The notes beneath the pieces are model-generated. The model made no database searches, had not been told where the DNA came from, and saw only the letters and a list, made by a program, of their open reading frames with translations. From Calothrix sp. PCC 7507 (GTDB taxonomy: Bacteria; Cyanobacteriota; Cyanobacteriia; Cyanobacteriales; Nostocaceae), in the NCBI RefSeq assembly GCF_000316575.1, contig NC_019682.1:930001-994000 (forward strand): 64,000 nucleotides of DNA, written 5' to 3'. Of the stretch, positions 55,924 to 64,000 are shown piece by piece (positions within the stretch are counted from its first letter, which is position 1; every line of letters begins with the position of its first letter). A program made the position numbers and the translations under genes.

Positions 55924-56310
55924 TTAAAAGACTCGGAAAATAAATGGATAACGAAAGGGTACTTCTGGATTACTAAATACGTGAGTTAGTGCCCAAATTG
56001 TTAGTCCCCAGTGCAATACATAACCTAAGCCTGCTAGTGGTCCTAGCAATAATAATGGCAGTACTAACCAACCTGTGAGGAAAAACATAGCTCCCAGAAT
56101 TGCTCCATAAAACCACACATTAAAATGGAAGTTTATTGATTCTTTGGCATTTTCTTTGACAACAGGATCGTCACTTGTAAACAGTAGGGCGATAGGTATG
56201 CCTACAGATATAAGTGTGGTACTAAAAAAAATGGCTCCATGAGATAGAGCAGATAACAGCTTTCTCTTGTCTGGATCGTATGTGTTATGCATTCTTTTCT
56301 CGTGTGACAT
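55924..56310 (-). CDS. DUF4870 membrane protein
   Basis: This 128-residue protein has DUF4870 features: a hydrophilic start (DPDKRKLLSALSHGAIFF), the conserved VVKENAKESINFHFNVWFYG (about 50-69), and three to four membrane segments (about 22-44, 67-85, 87-110). ATG 56310 or ATG 56292 (MHNTYDPDK) could be the start. The function of the family is unknown. It is divergent from prfC. Confidence 0.83.
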   Translation of the reverse strand: MSHEKRMHNTYDPDKRKLLSALSHGAIFFSTTLISVGIPIALLFTSDDPVVKENAKESINFHFNVWFYGAILGAMFFLTGWLVLPLLLLGPLAGLGYVLHWGLTIWALTHVFSNPEVPFRYPFIFRVF

Positions 56311-56425
56311 TAAATGGTTGGTGATATTGCGACCCTATCACGCACGTCGTTGTCTTAAGATTAAAAGACTCGCTAGAGTCGGAAAAAATTAAGTTAAGTT
56401 AATTAACAAGCAAACAATTACACTT

Positions 56426-58054
56426 ATGTCAACTGAACTTCAGTCTGATCTTCATCAAGCAGTTGAACTTCGCCGCAATTTTGCGATTATATCTCACCCC
56501 GACGCAGGTAAAACTACTCTTACAGAAAAGCTACTACTCTACGGAGGGGCAATTCACGAAGCTGGGGCGGTGAAGGCGCGGCGGGCGCAGCGTAAGGCAA
56601 CATCTGACTGGATGGCGATGGAACAGCAACGGGGTATTTCTATTACCTCGACGGTGTTGCAGTTTGAATACAAGAATTGTCAGATTAATTTGCTAGACAC
56701 TCCTGGACACCAGGATTTTAGTGAAGATACGTATCGGACTTTAGCCGCAGCAGATAATGCGGTGATGCTAATTGACGTGGCTAAGGGTTTGGAACCACAG
56801 ACACGGAAGTTGTTTGAGGTGTGTAAAATGCGGGGTATCCCAATTTTCACGTTTGTGAATAAACTCGATCGCCCAGGCAGAGAACCTCTAGAATTGTTGG
56901 ACGAGATTGAGCAAGAGTTGGGATTGCAGACCTACGCGGTTAATTGGCCGATTGGGATGGGCGATCGCTTTAAAGGTGTGTATGATCGTCATCAACAACA
57001 AATCCACCTATTTGAACGTAGCGCCCACGGTAGCCGCGAAGCCCTGGATACCATAATTGATTTAGGTGATGCCAGAATTGAGGAACTTCTAGAACAAGAC
57101 CTGTATCATCAACTTAAAAATGATATAGAACTATTAGAAGGAGTGGGAGATGAATTAGACTTGCAGTTGGTACATCAAGGACGCATGACACCAGTGTTCT
57201 TTGGTAGCGCCATGACGAACTTTGGGGTGGAGTTATTCCTCAGGTACTTTCTGGACTACGCCCTAAAACCCGGTACACATCACAGCAGCCTTGGTGAAGT
57301 TCCCCCCACTTATCCAGAGTTCTCCGGCTTTGTTTTCAAACTCCAGGCGAATATGGACCCAAAACACCGCGATCGCGTCGCATTTGTCCGGGTCTGCACT
57401 GGTAAGTTTGAAAAGGATATGACAGTGAATCATGCACGGACTGGTAAAGCAGTGCGTCTGTCTCGCCCGCAAAAACTCTTCGCCCAAGAACGAGAATCGA
57501 TTGATGTCGCCTATCCCGGTGATGTGATCGGTTTGAACAATCCCGGCGTTTTTGCGATCGGTGACACAATTTACACTGGACAGAAGCTGGAATATGAAGG
57601 AATTCCGTATTTTTCACCGGAACTGTTTGCAACTCTCAGGAACCCCAACCCCTCAAAGTTTAAGCAATTCCAAAAAGGCATTTCGGAATTGCGAGAAGAG
57701 GGTGCTGTACAAATTATGTACTCCAATGATGAAGCCAAACGCGATCCCATCTTAGCGGCTGTGGGTCAGTTGCAATTCGAGGTGGTACAGTTTCGTCTGC
57801 AAAATGAGTATGGCGTAGAAACCATACTAGAATTGTTGCCTTATAGCGTCGCCCGTTGGGTAGCAGGTGGTTGGGAAGCTTTGAATAAGGTGGGACGTTT
57901 ATTCAACAGTACTACAGTCAAAGATAGTATGGGACGACCAGTGTTGCTGTTCCGTAATGAATGGAATTGTCAGCAGTTAGAGGGAGACCATCCAGAGTTG
58001 AAATTAAGCGCCACCGCCCCAGTATTTTCCAGTCAACAGCCAGTGGAAGGATAA
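56426..58054 (+). CDS. prfC: Peptide chain release factor 3
   Basis: RF3 is a translational GTPase that releases RF1/RF2 from the ribosome. The 542-residue product has G1 [15 protein letters not shown] (about 24-38), the switch region [14 protein letters not shown]3 [14 protein letters not shown] and G4 NKLDR. The later domains include [17 protein letters not shown] and [16 protein letters not shown]. Length and motifs are normal. The ATG 56426 start follows an AT-rich leader. Its stop is followed by GGGATTA STRR units. Confidence 0.96.
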   Translation: MSTELQSDLHQAVELRRNFAIISHPDAGKTTLTEKLLLYGGAIHEAGAVKARRAQRKATSDWMAMEQQRGISITSTVLQFEYKNCQINLLDTPGHQDFSEDTYRTLAAADNAVMLIDVAKGLEPQTRKLFEVCKMRGIPIFTFVNKLDRPGREPLELLDEIEQELGLQTYAVNWPIGMGDRFKGVYDRHQQQIHLFERSAHGSREALDTIIDLGDARIEELLEQDLYHQLKNDIELLEGVGDELDLQLVHQGRMTPVFFGSAMTNFGVELFLRYFLDYALKPGTHHSSLGEVPPTYPEFSGFVFKLQANMDPKHRDRVAFVRVCTGKFEKDMTVNHARTGKAVRLSRPQKLFAQERESIDVAYPGDVIGLNNPGVFAIGDTIYTGQKLEYEGIPYFSPELFATLRNPNPSKFKQFQKGISELREEGAVQIMYSNDEAKRDPILAAVGQLQFEVVQFRLQNEYGVETILELLPYSVARWVAGGWEALNKVGRLFNSTTVKDSMGRPVLLFRNEWNCQQLEGDHPELKLSATAPVFSSQQPVEG

Positions 58055-58150
58055 GATTGGGGATTAGGGATTAGGGATTAGGGATTGGGGGAGAAATAAC
58101 TGATAACCCTTGACCCTTGACTCTTGACAGATGACAAATGACAACTGACG
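58055..58150. repeat. STRR arrays after prfC
   Basis: GGGATTA heptamers (about 58058-58085) are followed by CCCTTGACTCTTGAC and ACAAATGACAACTGACGACTG-like units. Confidence 0.75.
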
Positions 58151-58201
58151 ACTGACATTTAATAGATTCAGTTATGAAGAGATGGGAGTGCTAGTATTCG
58201 T

Positions 58202-60469
58202 ATGCCTTCACATGCAGAATCGTCTTTGGAGGCTGGTTTAGTCGCCCTCAAGCAGGGAAATTACCAAACAGCGATCGCTCAACTAGAACCTGTGGCTAAT
58301 AGCCAGAAACATGAAACTGCTGGCTTACAAGCCCAGGTTGGTTTAGTGATGGCTTACGCACGCAGTGGCGAAGTTCCCAAGGCGATCGCCCTATGTGAAC
58401 ATCTGGTTGAGAGTCATAATCATCAAGTTCAAGAGTGGGCAAAACGCGCTCTTGAACACTTGACAAAACGCCAAAAACGTCAACAAAAATCACCAAAAAA
58501 CTCGGAAACGGGATTTGTCGCTTTTGATAATTCCCACTCAGATGCAGTATCAGTTAAAAGTACAGTAGTCGCATCCACAAACTCTCCTACCTCGTCTGCT
58601 ATTCCAGCAGGTAGTCAACCAATCATATCAGTACCAACAAATTCGGCAATCTTGTCTACAAGTGGCTTTAAGCATACCATAGAAGAAGCGCCGTCTGGCT
58701 TGATTAAAGTATCTGGGTTCCGGCCACAAGCTAAACCATTCAGCATTTATTGGCGGCACGCAGGACGCGCTAAAGTATGGCAGCCCCTACAAAAATTTAA
58801 GTTACTGCCCTTGCGGTTGTTGACAGCAGGGACATTCATTGCTCTATTTTGGGTGGTGCGAGAAATAGTCAAGTTCGCAATGGGACTAATTAACCAGACT
58901 TTAGTCCGACTACCTTACTTAGAGCCGATACAGATTTTATACCGCGACCCTACCATAGTTTTATTCATAGGATTATTTCTAGCGATCGCCCTTTCACCCT
59001 GGTTGCTAGATCATCTACTAACAAGGTTTTATGGGCAGCGAGAGTTATCCAAGGAAATTTTAACAGGTCGCAGTCGTGAAACCATTCGAGTTTTGCAACG
59101 TTGTTGCCAACAACGGCGCTGGCCATTACCTAAACTACGGATTTTACCCATAGCGGCACCAGTTGTCTTAACCTATGGTAATCTCGCCCGCAATGCCCGG
59201 ATTGTGGTAAGTCAGGGGTTGTTAGATCAACTAGCAGATGATGAAATTGCTGTCATCTACGCCACTCAAATCGGGCATATTGTCCACAGAGATTTTGTAG
59301 TGATGTCTCTGATGCTGCTGGTAACGCTACCCATCTACAAGTTATATCAACAATTTTCGGAATGGGGAGACAGAGTACCACAGAAAATTTGGCGTTGGCC
59401 CTATACCATTGTGGCTAGTCTCGCTTATGTGGTTTGGTGTTTACTGACTGGGACTGCGTTGTTTTTGTCGAAGTTACGGCTGTATTATAGCGATCGCCTA
59501 GCCTCCGAAATTACCGGCAATCCCAACGCCTTGACTCGCGCTTTACTCAAAATGACTATTGGCATTGCTAGTGATGTCGCCAAACAAGAACACACCAGTT
59601 GGCAATTAGAAAGCTTAAATCTCCTTGCACCTGTAAGCTACCACCAGAGCATCTCTTTAGGTAGTGTTGCTGGTCACATCTCCTTTGAATCAATCTTGAT
59701 GTGGGAAAGTTTCAATCCCTATCGCCATTGGTTCACAATCAATAATACTCATCCAATGATTGGCGATCGCATCCAACGCCTCTCCAAAATAGCCCGTCAC
59801 TGGCATCTCGACCCAGAACTACATTTAATCACTGAACAATCTTTCAAAGGAAAGCATCAATCTTTCTTGTTACAAATTGCCCCTTGGCTAGGTATTCCCC
59901 TAGGTTTTTTATTTGCAGGTCTAATTTGGCTGACTTGGCAAATTGCCTTCGCCATCAAGCTTTTAAACCTCAAGTGGATCTACCAGGATTGGTCTTTTGT
60001 CACCGGTTGCCTACTAATTGGCTTTAGTATCGGTATCGTCATTCGGATGAATTCTATGTTTCCGGATATCCAACCTGCCACAGTCCAAACAGACGATCGC
60101 CTCCCCAACCTCTTAGCTAACCCCTCTGCCATTCCCATCGACAGCATCAATGTTTGTCTAGTCGGCAAACTATTAGGTCGTGAAGGTGTCAGCAACTGCC
60201 TAGCACAAGACTTAATCCTCCAGTCAAACATCGGTTTAGTGAAATTACACCATATTTCCTGGTTAGGACAGTCAATCAATCCTCAAGATTGGATAGGTCG
60301 GCAGGTTATTGTTACAGGCTGGTTTCGGCGTGGTGCAACCCCCTGGATTGATATCCAAACCTTGCAAACTCAGAATGGTACAACCCTCAATAGTTCTCAT
60401 CCCATCTGGTCTACGATTTTGGCAGTCGCAGCACAAGCATGGGGCGCATACATTTTCCTCACAGGCTAG
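58202..60469 (+). CDS. M48-like membrane protein with N-terminal TPR, protease site lost
   Basis: This 755-residue protein has a TPR-like N-terminus (about 1-90, ALKQGNYQTAIAQLEPVANS), a Ser/Thr-rich linker (about 95-180), two membrane helices (about 205-225 and 245-270), an M48-type domain (about 280-530), further helices (about 560-620) and a C-terminal beta-rich domain (about 650-740, GRQVIVTGWFRRGATPWIDI). In M48 peptidases HExxH binds zinc; here the position reads YATQIGHIVHRD, with the first His and the catalytic Glu missing. The later Glu ligand region (LRLYYSDRLASEITGNP) also lacks the expected Glu. It is most likely a pseudopeptidase. Partner and role are unknown. Confidence 0.78.
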   Translation: MPSHAESSLEAGLVALKQGNYQTAIAQLEPVANSQKHETAGLQAQVGLVMAYARSGEVPKAIALCEHLVESHNHQVQEWAKRALEHLTKRQKRQQKSPKNSETGFVAFDNSHSDAVSVKSTVVASTNSPTSSAIPAGSQPIISVPTNSAILSTSGFKHTIEEAPSGLIKVSGFRPQAKPFSIYWRHAGRAKVWQPLQKFKLLPLRLLTAGTFIALFWVVREIVKFAMGLINQTLVRLPYLEPIQILYRDPTIVLFIGLFLAIALSPWLLDHLLTRFYGQRELSKEILTGRSRETIRVLQRCCQQRRWPLPKLRILPIAAPVVLTYGNLARNARIVVSQGLLDQLADDEIAVIYATQIGHIVHRDFVVMSLMLLVTLPIYKLYQQFSEWGDRVPQKIWRWPYTIVASLAYVVWCLLTGTALFLSKLRLYYSDRLASEITGNPNALTRALLKMTIGIASDVAKQEHTSWQLESLNLLAPVSYHQSISLGSVAGHISFESILMWESFNPYRHWFTINNTHPMIGDRIQRLSKIARHWHLDPELHLITEQSFKGKHQSFLLQIAPWLGIPLGFLFAGLIWLTWQIAFAIKLLNLKWIYQDWSFVTGCLLIGFSIGIVIRMNSMFPDIQPATVQTDDRLPNLLANPSAIPIDSINVCLVGKLLGREGVSNCLAQDLILQSNIGLVKLHHISWLGQSINPQDWIGRQVIVTGWFRRGATPWIDIQTLQTQNGTTLNSSHPIWSTILAVAAQAWGAYIFLTG

Positions 60470-61180
60470 TACAAAAAGGCTGAAGTCTGAAGTCTGAAGT
60501 CTGAAAGGAATAAAGCTTTACAGTCAGCATCTGAGCGTTTTGTAGTGGTTGGTTTATTTGCGCCGTGATGAGCTAGTTATCGGGAATGGCAAATGACAAA
60601 TATGTAAAGAAAAGTTGCAGATTATTTTCACAAGTGTTACATTTATTTACACAAACCTTGTCAATCCCCACAACTCAGCATCCTAGCTTAGTTGTAGGCT
60701 TTAACCATGTTTGCCAATATCTCCTTTTTTTCTCCCAACACAGCAGCAAATCGACCAGCCACTGGCTGGTTTTTGTTTCAAATTTACCCTGTTGAGAAAA
60801 AAATGTATTTTATGCTACGATTCAATAAGGCTATTGCCAAAAATGTAGGCGCTGAACTAGCTACGTAGAAAATACCGTGATAATGTAGGAAATGGTATTT
60901 TATTCTGCGAACAGGGGCATAGAAGAAGACGTTTACTGTGGCAGGTAGTGGGCTATTTAATTTACAAATCTTAGAATTAAGGTGTTATGAGCCGAGCGTC
61001 CTGCGCGCTTTTGTATTAAGCAAGCTTGATCCCAACGAAAAACTGTATTGTATAGGTTGACAGTTTGGAGTAAAAAAATTGGTTTATGGCAGTTTTGGTC
61101 ACTAGCATTTATATGAAAGCCAAAGCCATGTGATTGTTTTCTCACCTTGCCATGTTCATTCAACTCTGGAGGTATAGTTC
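60470..61180. other. Long intergenic region before the RRM gene
   Basis: There is no convincing gene; a 69-codon frame at 60586-60795 has no domain signal. GAAGTCT STRR units lie at about 60481-60503. CCAGCCACTGGCTGG (about 60756-60770) and GTCCTGCGCGC (about 60999-61009) are short stems. The final part may be a long 5' leader of the RNA-binding protein gene, as is common for cyanobacterial rbp genes. Confidence 0.45.
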
Positions 61181-61675
61181 ATGTCCGTTCGCCTATACAT
61201 AGGTAATTTGCCAAAAGAAGAAATAGATCGTCAAGAGCTGCAAGCAGTTTTTGCTGCTGAAGGTGACGCCGTCACGACAAAACTAATCAAAGACCGGAAA
61301 ACTGGCAAATGTCGCGGTTTCGGTTTTCTCACAGTCAACAACGATGAACAAGCAGATCAGATTATTGAAAAGTATAATGGTCAATTGTTCAAAGACACTG
61401 CCATCAAGTTAGAAAAGGCATTGCCTCGCACTAAAGGTGAGGAAGGCGAGGAACAAGCGCCTAAAGCTGCCCCGAGTCCCAGCAGCACTCCTGCTCCAAA
61501 CACAAACAAAGAAAGCAGCAGCCGTCGAGAGAAAAGTTCTAAGAAGCCCCGTCGCGGTGGCAGTACACGGGAAACTGTCACTTCTTCTGATTCAGATGCA
61601 ATTCGTCCAGATCCCCGTTGGGCTTCTGAATTAGAAAAGCTGAAGCAGATGCTAGCCGCTCAAGCAACAAATTAA
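61181..61675 (+). CDS. RRM-type RNA-binding protein
   Basis: The 164-residue cytosolic protein has one RNA recognition motif (about 1-82): RNP2 LYIGNL (about 5-10) and RNP1 KCRGFGFLTV (about 43-52). A long Ser/Pro/Lys/Arg-rich disordered tail follows (about 85-140), then a short helical end (WASELEKLKQMLAAQ). Cyanobacterial Rbp proteins of this kind act in mRNA handling, often in the cold. The tail is much longer than the Gly-rich tail of small RbpA-type proteins. ATG 61181 has GGAGG nine bases upstream. Terminator-like hairpins follow. Confidence 0.92.
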   Translation: MSVRLYIGNLPKEEIDRQELQAVFAAEGDAVTTKLIKDRKTGKCRGFGFLTVNNDEQADQIIEKYNGQLFKDTAIKLEKALPRTKGEEGEEQAPKAAPSPSSTPAPNTNKESSSRREKSSKKPRRGGSTRETVTSSDSDAIRPDPRWASELEKLKQMLAAQATN

Positions 61676-61686
61676 CCTCCCCAAGA

Positions 61687-61739
61687 GAAAAATTAAAAAT
61701 TAAAAGTCAGACTTTTTTGATTTTTAATTTTTAATTTTC
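61687..61739 (+). terminator. AT-rich hairpin after the RRM gene
   Basis: GAAAAATTAAAAATTAAAAG pairs with TTTTTAATTTTTAATTTTCC around AGTCAGACTTTTTTG. It probably terminates the transcript. Confidence 0.45.
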
Positions 61740-61888
61740 CATTGCTCCTCCAGAGTCAAAACTATCAACTTGAGGGCATAGCAAGATTATTCAGCTCAAA
61801 TATCTTCAGACTGCATAAGTATTTATGTTACAAAAAGCTAACTTTATACCTCTGCACTTACAAAAGGTGTAAAGACGGCTAACAAGTT

Positions 61889-61939
61889 CAACCCCTTCAG
61901 TCACGACACCAAGTAATCAGGTGAGATTGAGGGGGTTTT
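61889..61939 (+). terminator. Possible second terminator
   Basis: CAACCCCTTCA pairs with TGAGGGGGTTT across a 28-base loop and ends TTTTG. It could terminate the RRM transcript or isolate the following small ORF. Confidence 0.35.
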
Positions 61940-61982
61940 GATATAAACGACAAAAAATTTACAATAAAACGAAAAAGTGCAT

Positions 61983-63087
<1,105 letters not shown>

Positions 63088-63102
63088 CAAGTTCGTCAAC
63101 TT

Positions 63103-63160
63103 GTTTGTAGTTAAGACTTTATCCCTTGATTTTTTAAGCACTAAAGTGCTTACTACAAAC
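63103..63160. repeat. Foldback after por
   Basis: GTTTGTAGTTAAG at the left pairs with the right arm (CTTACTACAAAC), and AAGCACTaAAGTGCTT forms an inner stem. It may double as the por terminator. The rest of 63161-63486 shows CTACTACAAG and AT-rich sequence, with no gene. Confidence 0.5.
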
Positions 63161-63486
63161 CTCTTCTTTTGGGACAGACCACTAGTAGCTGATAATACTA
63201 GAATTTTAACCGTGTGATAAGTAGCGCCTACTACAAGTAATTCTTGACTTTCCTTCTAAAATCAAATTCGTCAAGCTGTTATGCAGCTAATCAAGTGTCT
63301 TCTCCTCTCTGTCACAGTCCAGAGGGGAATTTTTCTTCTCAGGGAAAACACACAATTTTTTACATAAAATTTGTTATTTCTAGTAAAAATACGGGAATAT
63401 TAACATCGGACGGGGCTAAGGTATACAGACGATACAGTCGTTTTCCTTACTCCAAACTTGTAACCAGGGATTCTGGAGTTTAGGCT

Positions 63487-63690
63487 ATGCTTGAAAGCTT
63501 GATAAAGATAACGAATAAAAACACGGACGCTTTAGTAGATATAGTGCTTGGTTTTTACTTAGATGGCGACACTATTGATCGACAGCAAATCGAACGAGAA
63601 CTGCTCGACTTGGAGACTAAGCATCATATTGGAGTTGGTGAAAAATTGGTGCAAAAACTACGGCAATTAGCGGCAGATAGGGGTTTGTAA
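63487..63690 (+). CDS. Small hypothetical protein (67 aa)
   Basis: The frame encodes a charged, helix-rich 67-residue protein (MLESLIKITNKNTDALVDIV, then ERELLDLETKHHIGVGEKLV) with no signal peptide or membrane span. No family is recognised. The 140 bases before the next, convergent gene contain no other frame. Codon use is normal, and it ends cleanly. Confidence 0.5.
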   Translation: MLESLIKITNKNTDALVDIVLGFYLDGDTIDRQQIERELLDLETKHHIGVGEKLVQKLRQLAADRGL

Positions 63691-63821
63691 GATAATACAG
63701 TTCAGTTAGGCTGGAATTCAATATCTCGTAGAGGCACGGTTATTGTATGTATTAAACAATTGTGGATACCGTGCCCCTAAAAATATCATTAATTGTGCGA
63801 TCGCCTTAACTCAAGGAAATC

Positions 63822-64000
63822 TTAGGCAGCAACTTTTTCTTCCAGTGGTTTAAAAGTTTTTTTGCTAGCACCACAGATAGGACAATGCCAGTCATCAGGA
63901 ATTTGTTCAAAAGGTGTACCAGGAGCAATTCCTGAATCAGGATCACCAGCAACGGGATCGTAAATCATACTGCATTGTCGGCAAATCCATTTACGAGTTT
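63822..64000 (-). CDS. Rubredoxin (partial, runs off the window)
   Basis: The last 59 codons of a rubredoxin lie at the window edge; the N-terminus is outside. The single iron is held by four cysteines in two CxxC motifs: [13 protein letters not shown] and [33 protein letters not shown] is typical. The tail (KPLEEKVAA) is short and has no membrane helix, so this is a soluble rubredoxin rather than the membrane-anchored RubA linked to photosystem assembly. It carries electrons; the partner is unknown. Confidence 0.93.
   Translation of the reverse strand, partial: TRKWICRQCSMIYDPVAGDPDSGIAPGTPFEQIPDDWHCPICGASKKTFKPLEEKVAA

Noticed and set aside
60586-60795. 69-codon frame before the RRM gene
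   Set aside because: It has no domain and an unlikely composition. The region looks like an intergenic stretch and leader.

Overview
The window comes from a filamentous, heterocyst-forming cyanobacterium (order Nostocales); the genus cannot be fixed by reading alone. Support: photosystem I genes (psaF, psaJ, psaL), light-dependent protochlorophyllide reductase, heterocyst genes (hetZ-patU, a hepN-like kinase, the tandem septal amidases amiC1/amiC2), very frequent GCGATCGC (HIP1) octamers, and heptamer STRR repeats such as GGGGACT, typical of this order. As I recall it, gene order from mreB through hepN resembles the amiC-hetZ-patU-psaFJL-hepN stretch of Anabaena sp. PCC 7120 (not checked).

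Layout. 1-4 kb: repeat-rich DNA, queD with a duplicated start region, and ribD. 4-7.4 kb: mreBCD (minus) and ssb with a LexA-type box. 7.4-11.4 kb: a SIMPL protein, a CPA2 antiporter and two hypothetical genes among MITEs. 12.7-18.6 kb: amiC1, amiC2, murI. 19.8-24.1 kb: sds, a hypothetical gene, hetZ and an unsplit patU. 25-31 kb: a transglutaminase-like membrane protein, remA-gmk, a hicB remnant and psaF-psaJ-psaL. 31-41 kb: tsaD, an alpha/beta hydrolase, an ACT protein, two related GNATs, tRNA-Pro, Tic22-like protein, prmC, tsaC and hepN. 41-47.6 kb: Uma2 nuclease, secDF plus a stand-alone SecD periplasmic-domain lipoprotein, a VapBC-type pair and pdhB. 47.6-53 kb: the accessory island, with nested MITEs, a solo cas1 whose start codon was hit and duplicated by a MITE, a 19-repeat CRISPR array, a HIP1-bearing minisatellite and a second identical inverted copy of the same MITE. 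53-64 kb: DNA adenine methylase, DUF3011 protein, hemB, DUF4870 protein, prfC, an M48-like protein without its catalytic residues, an RRM protein, por, and the end of a rubredoxin gene.

Themes. (1) Small non-autonomous elements have inserted repeatedly with readable target-site duplications, sometimes into each other and sometimes into gene ends, where they supply a stop codon or a coupled upstream ORF. (2) Several enzymes keep their fold but appear to lack catalytic residues: the M48-like protein, the transglutaminase-like protein and the ATPase part of the hepN-like kinase. (3) Genes for envelope, septum and heterocyst development (mreBCD, amiC1/2, murI, hetZ, patU, hepN, Tic22, secDF) are concentrated here, consistent with multicellular growth.
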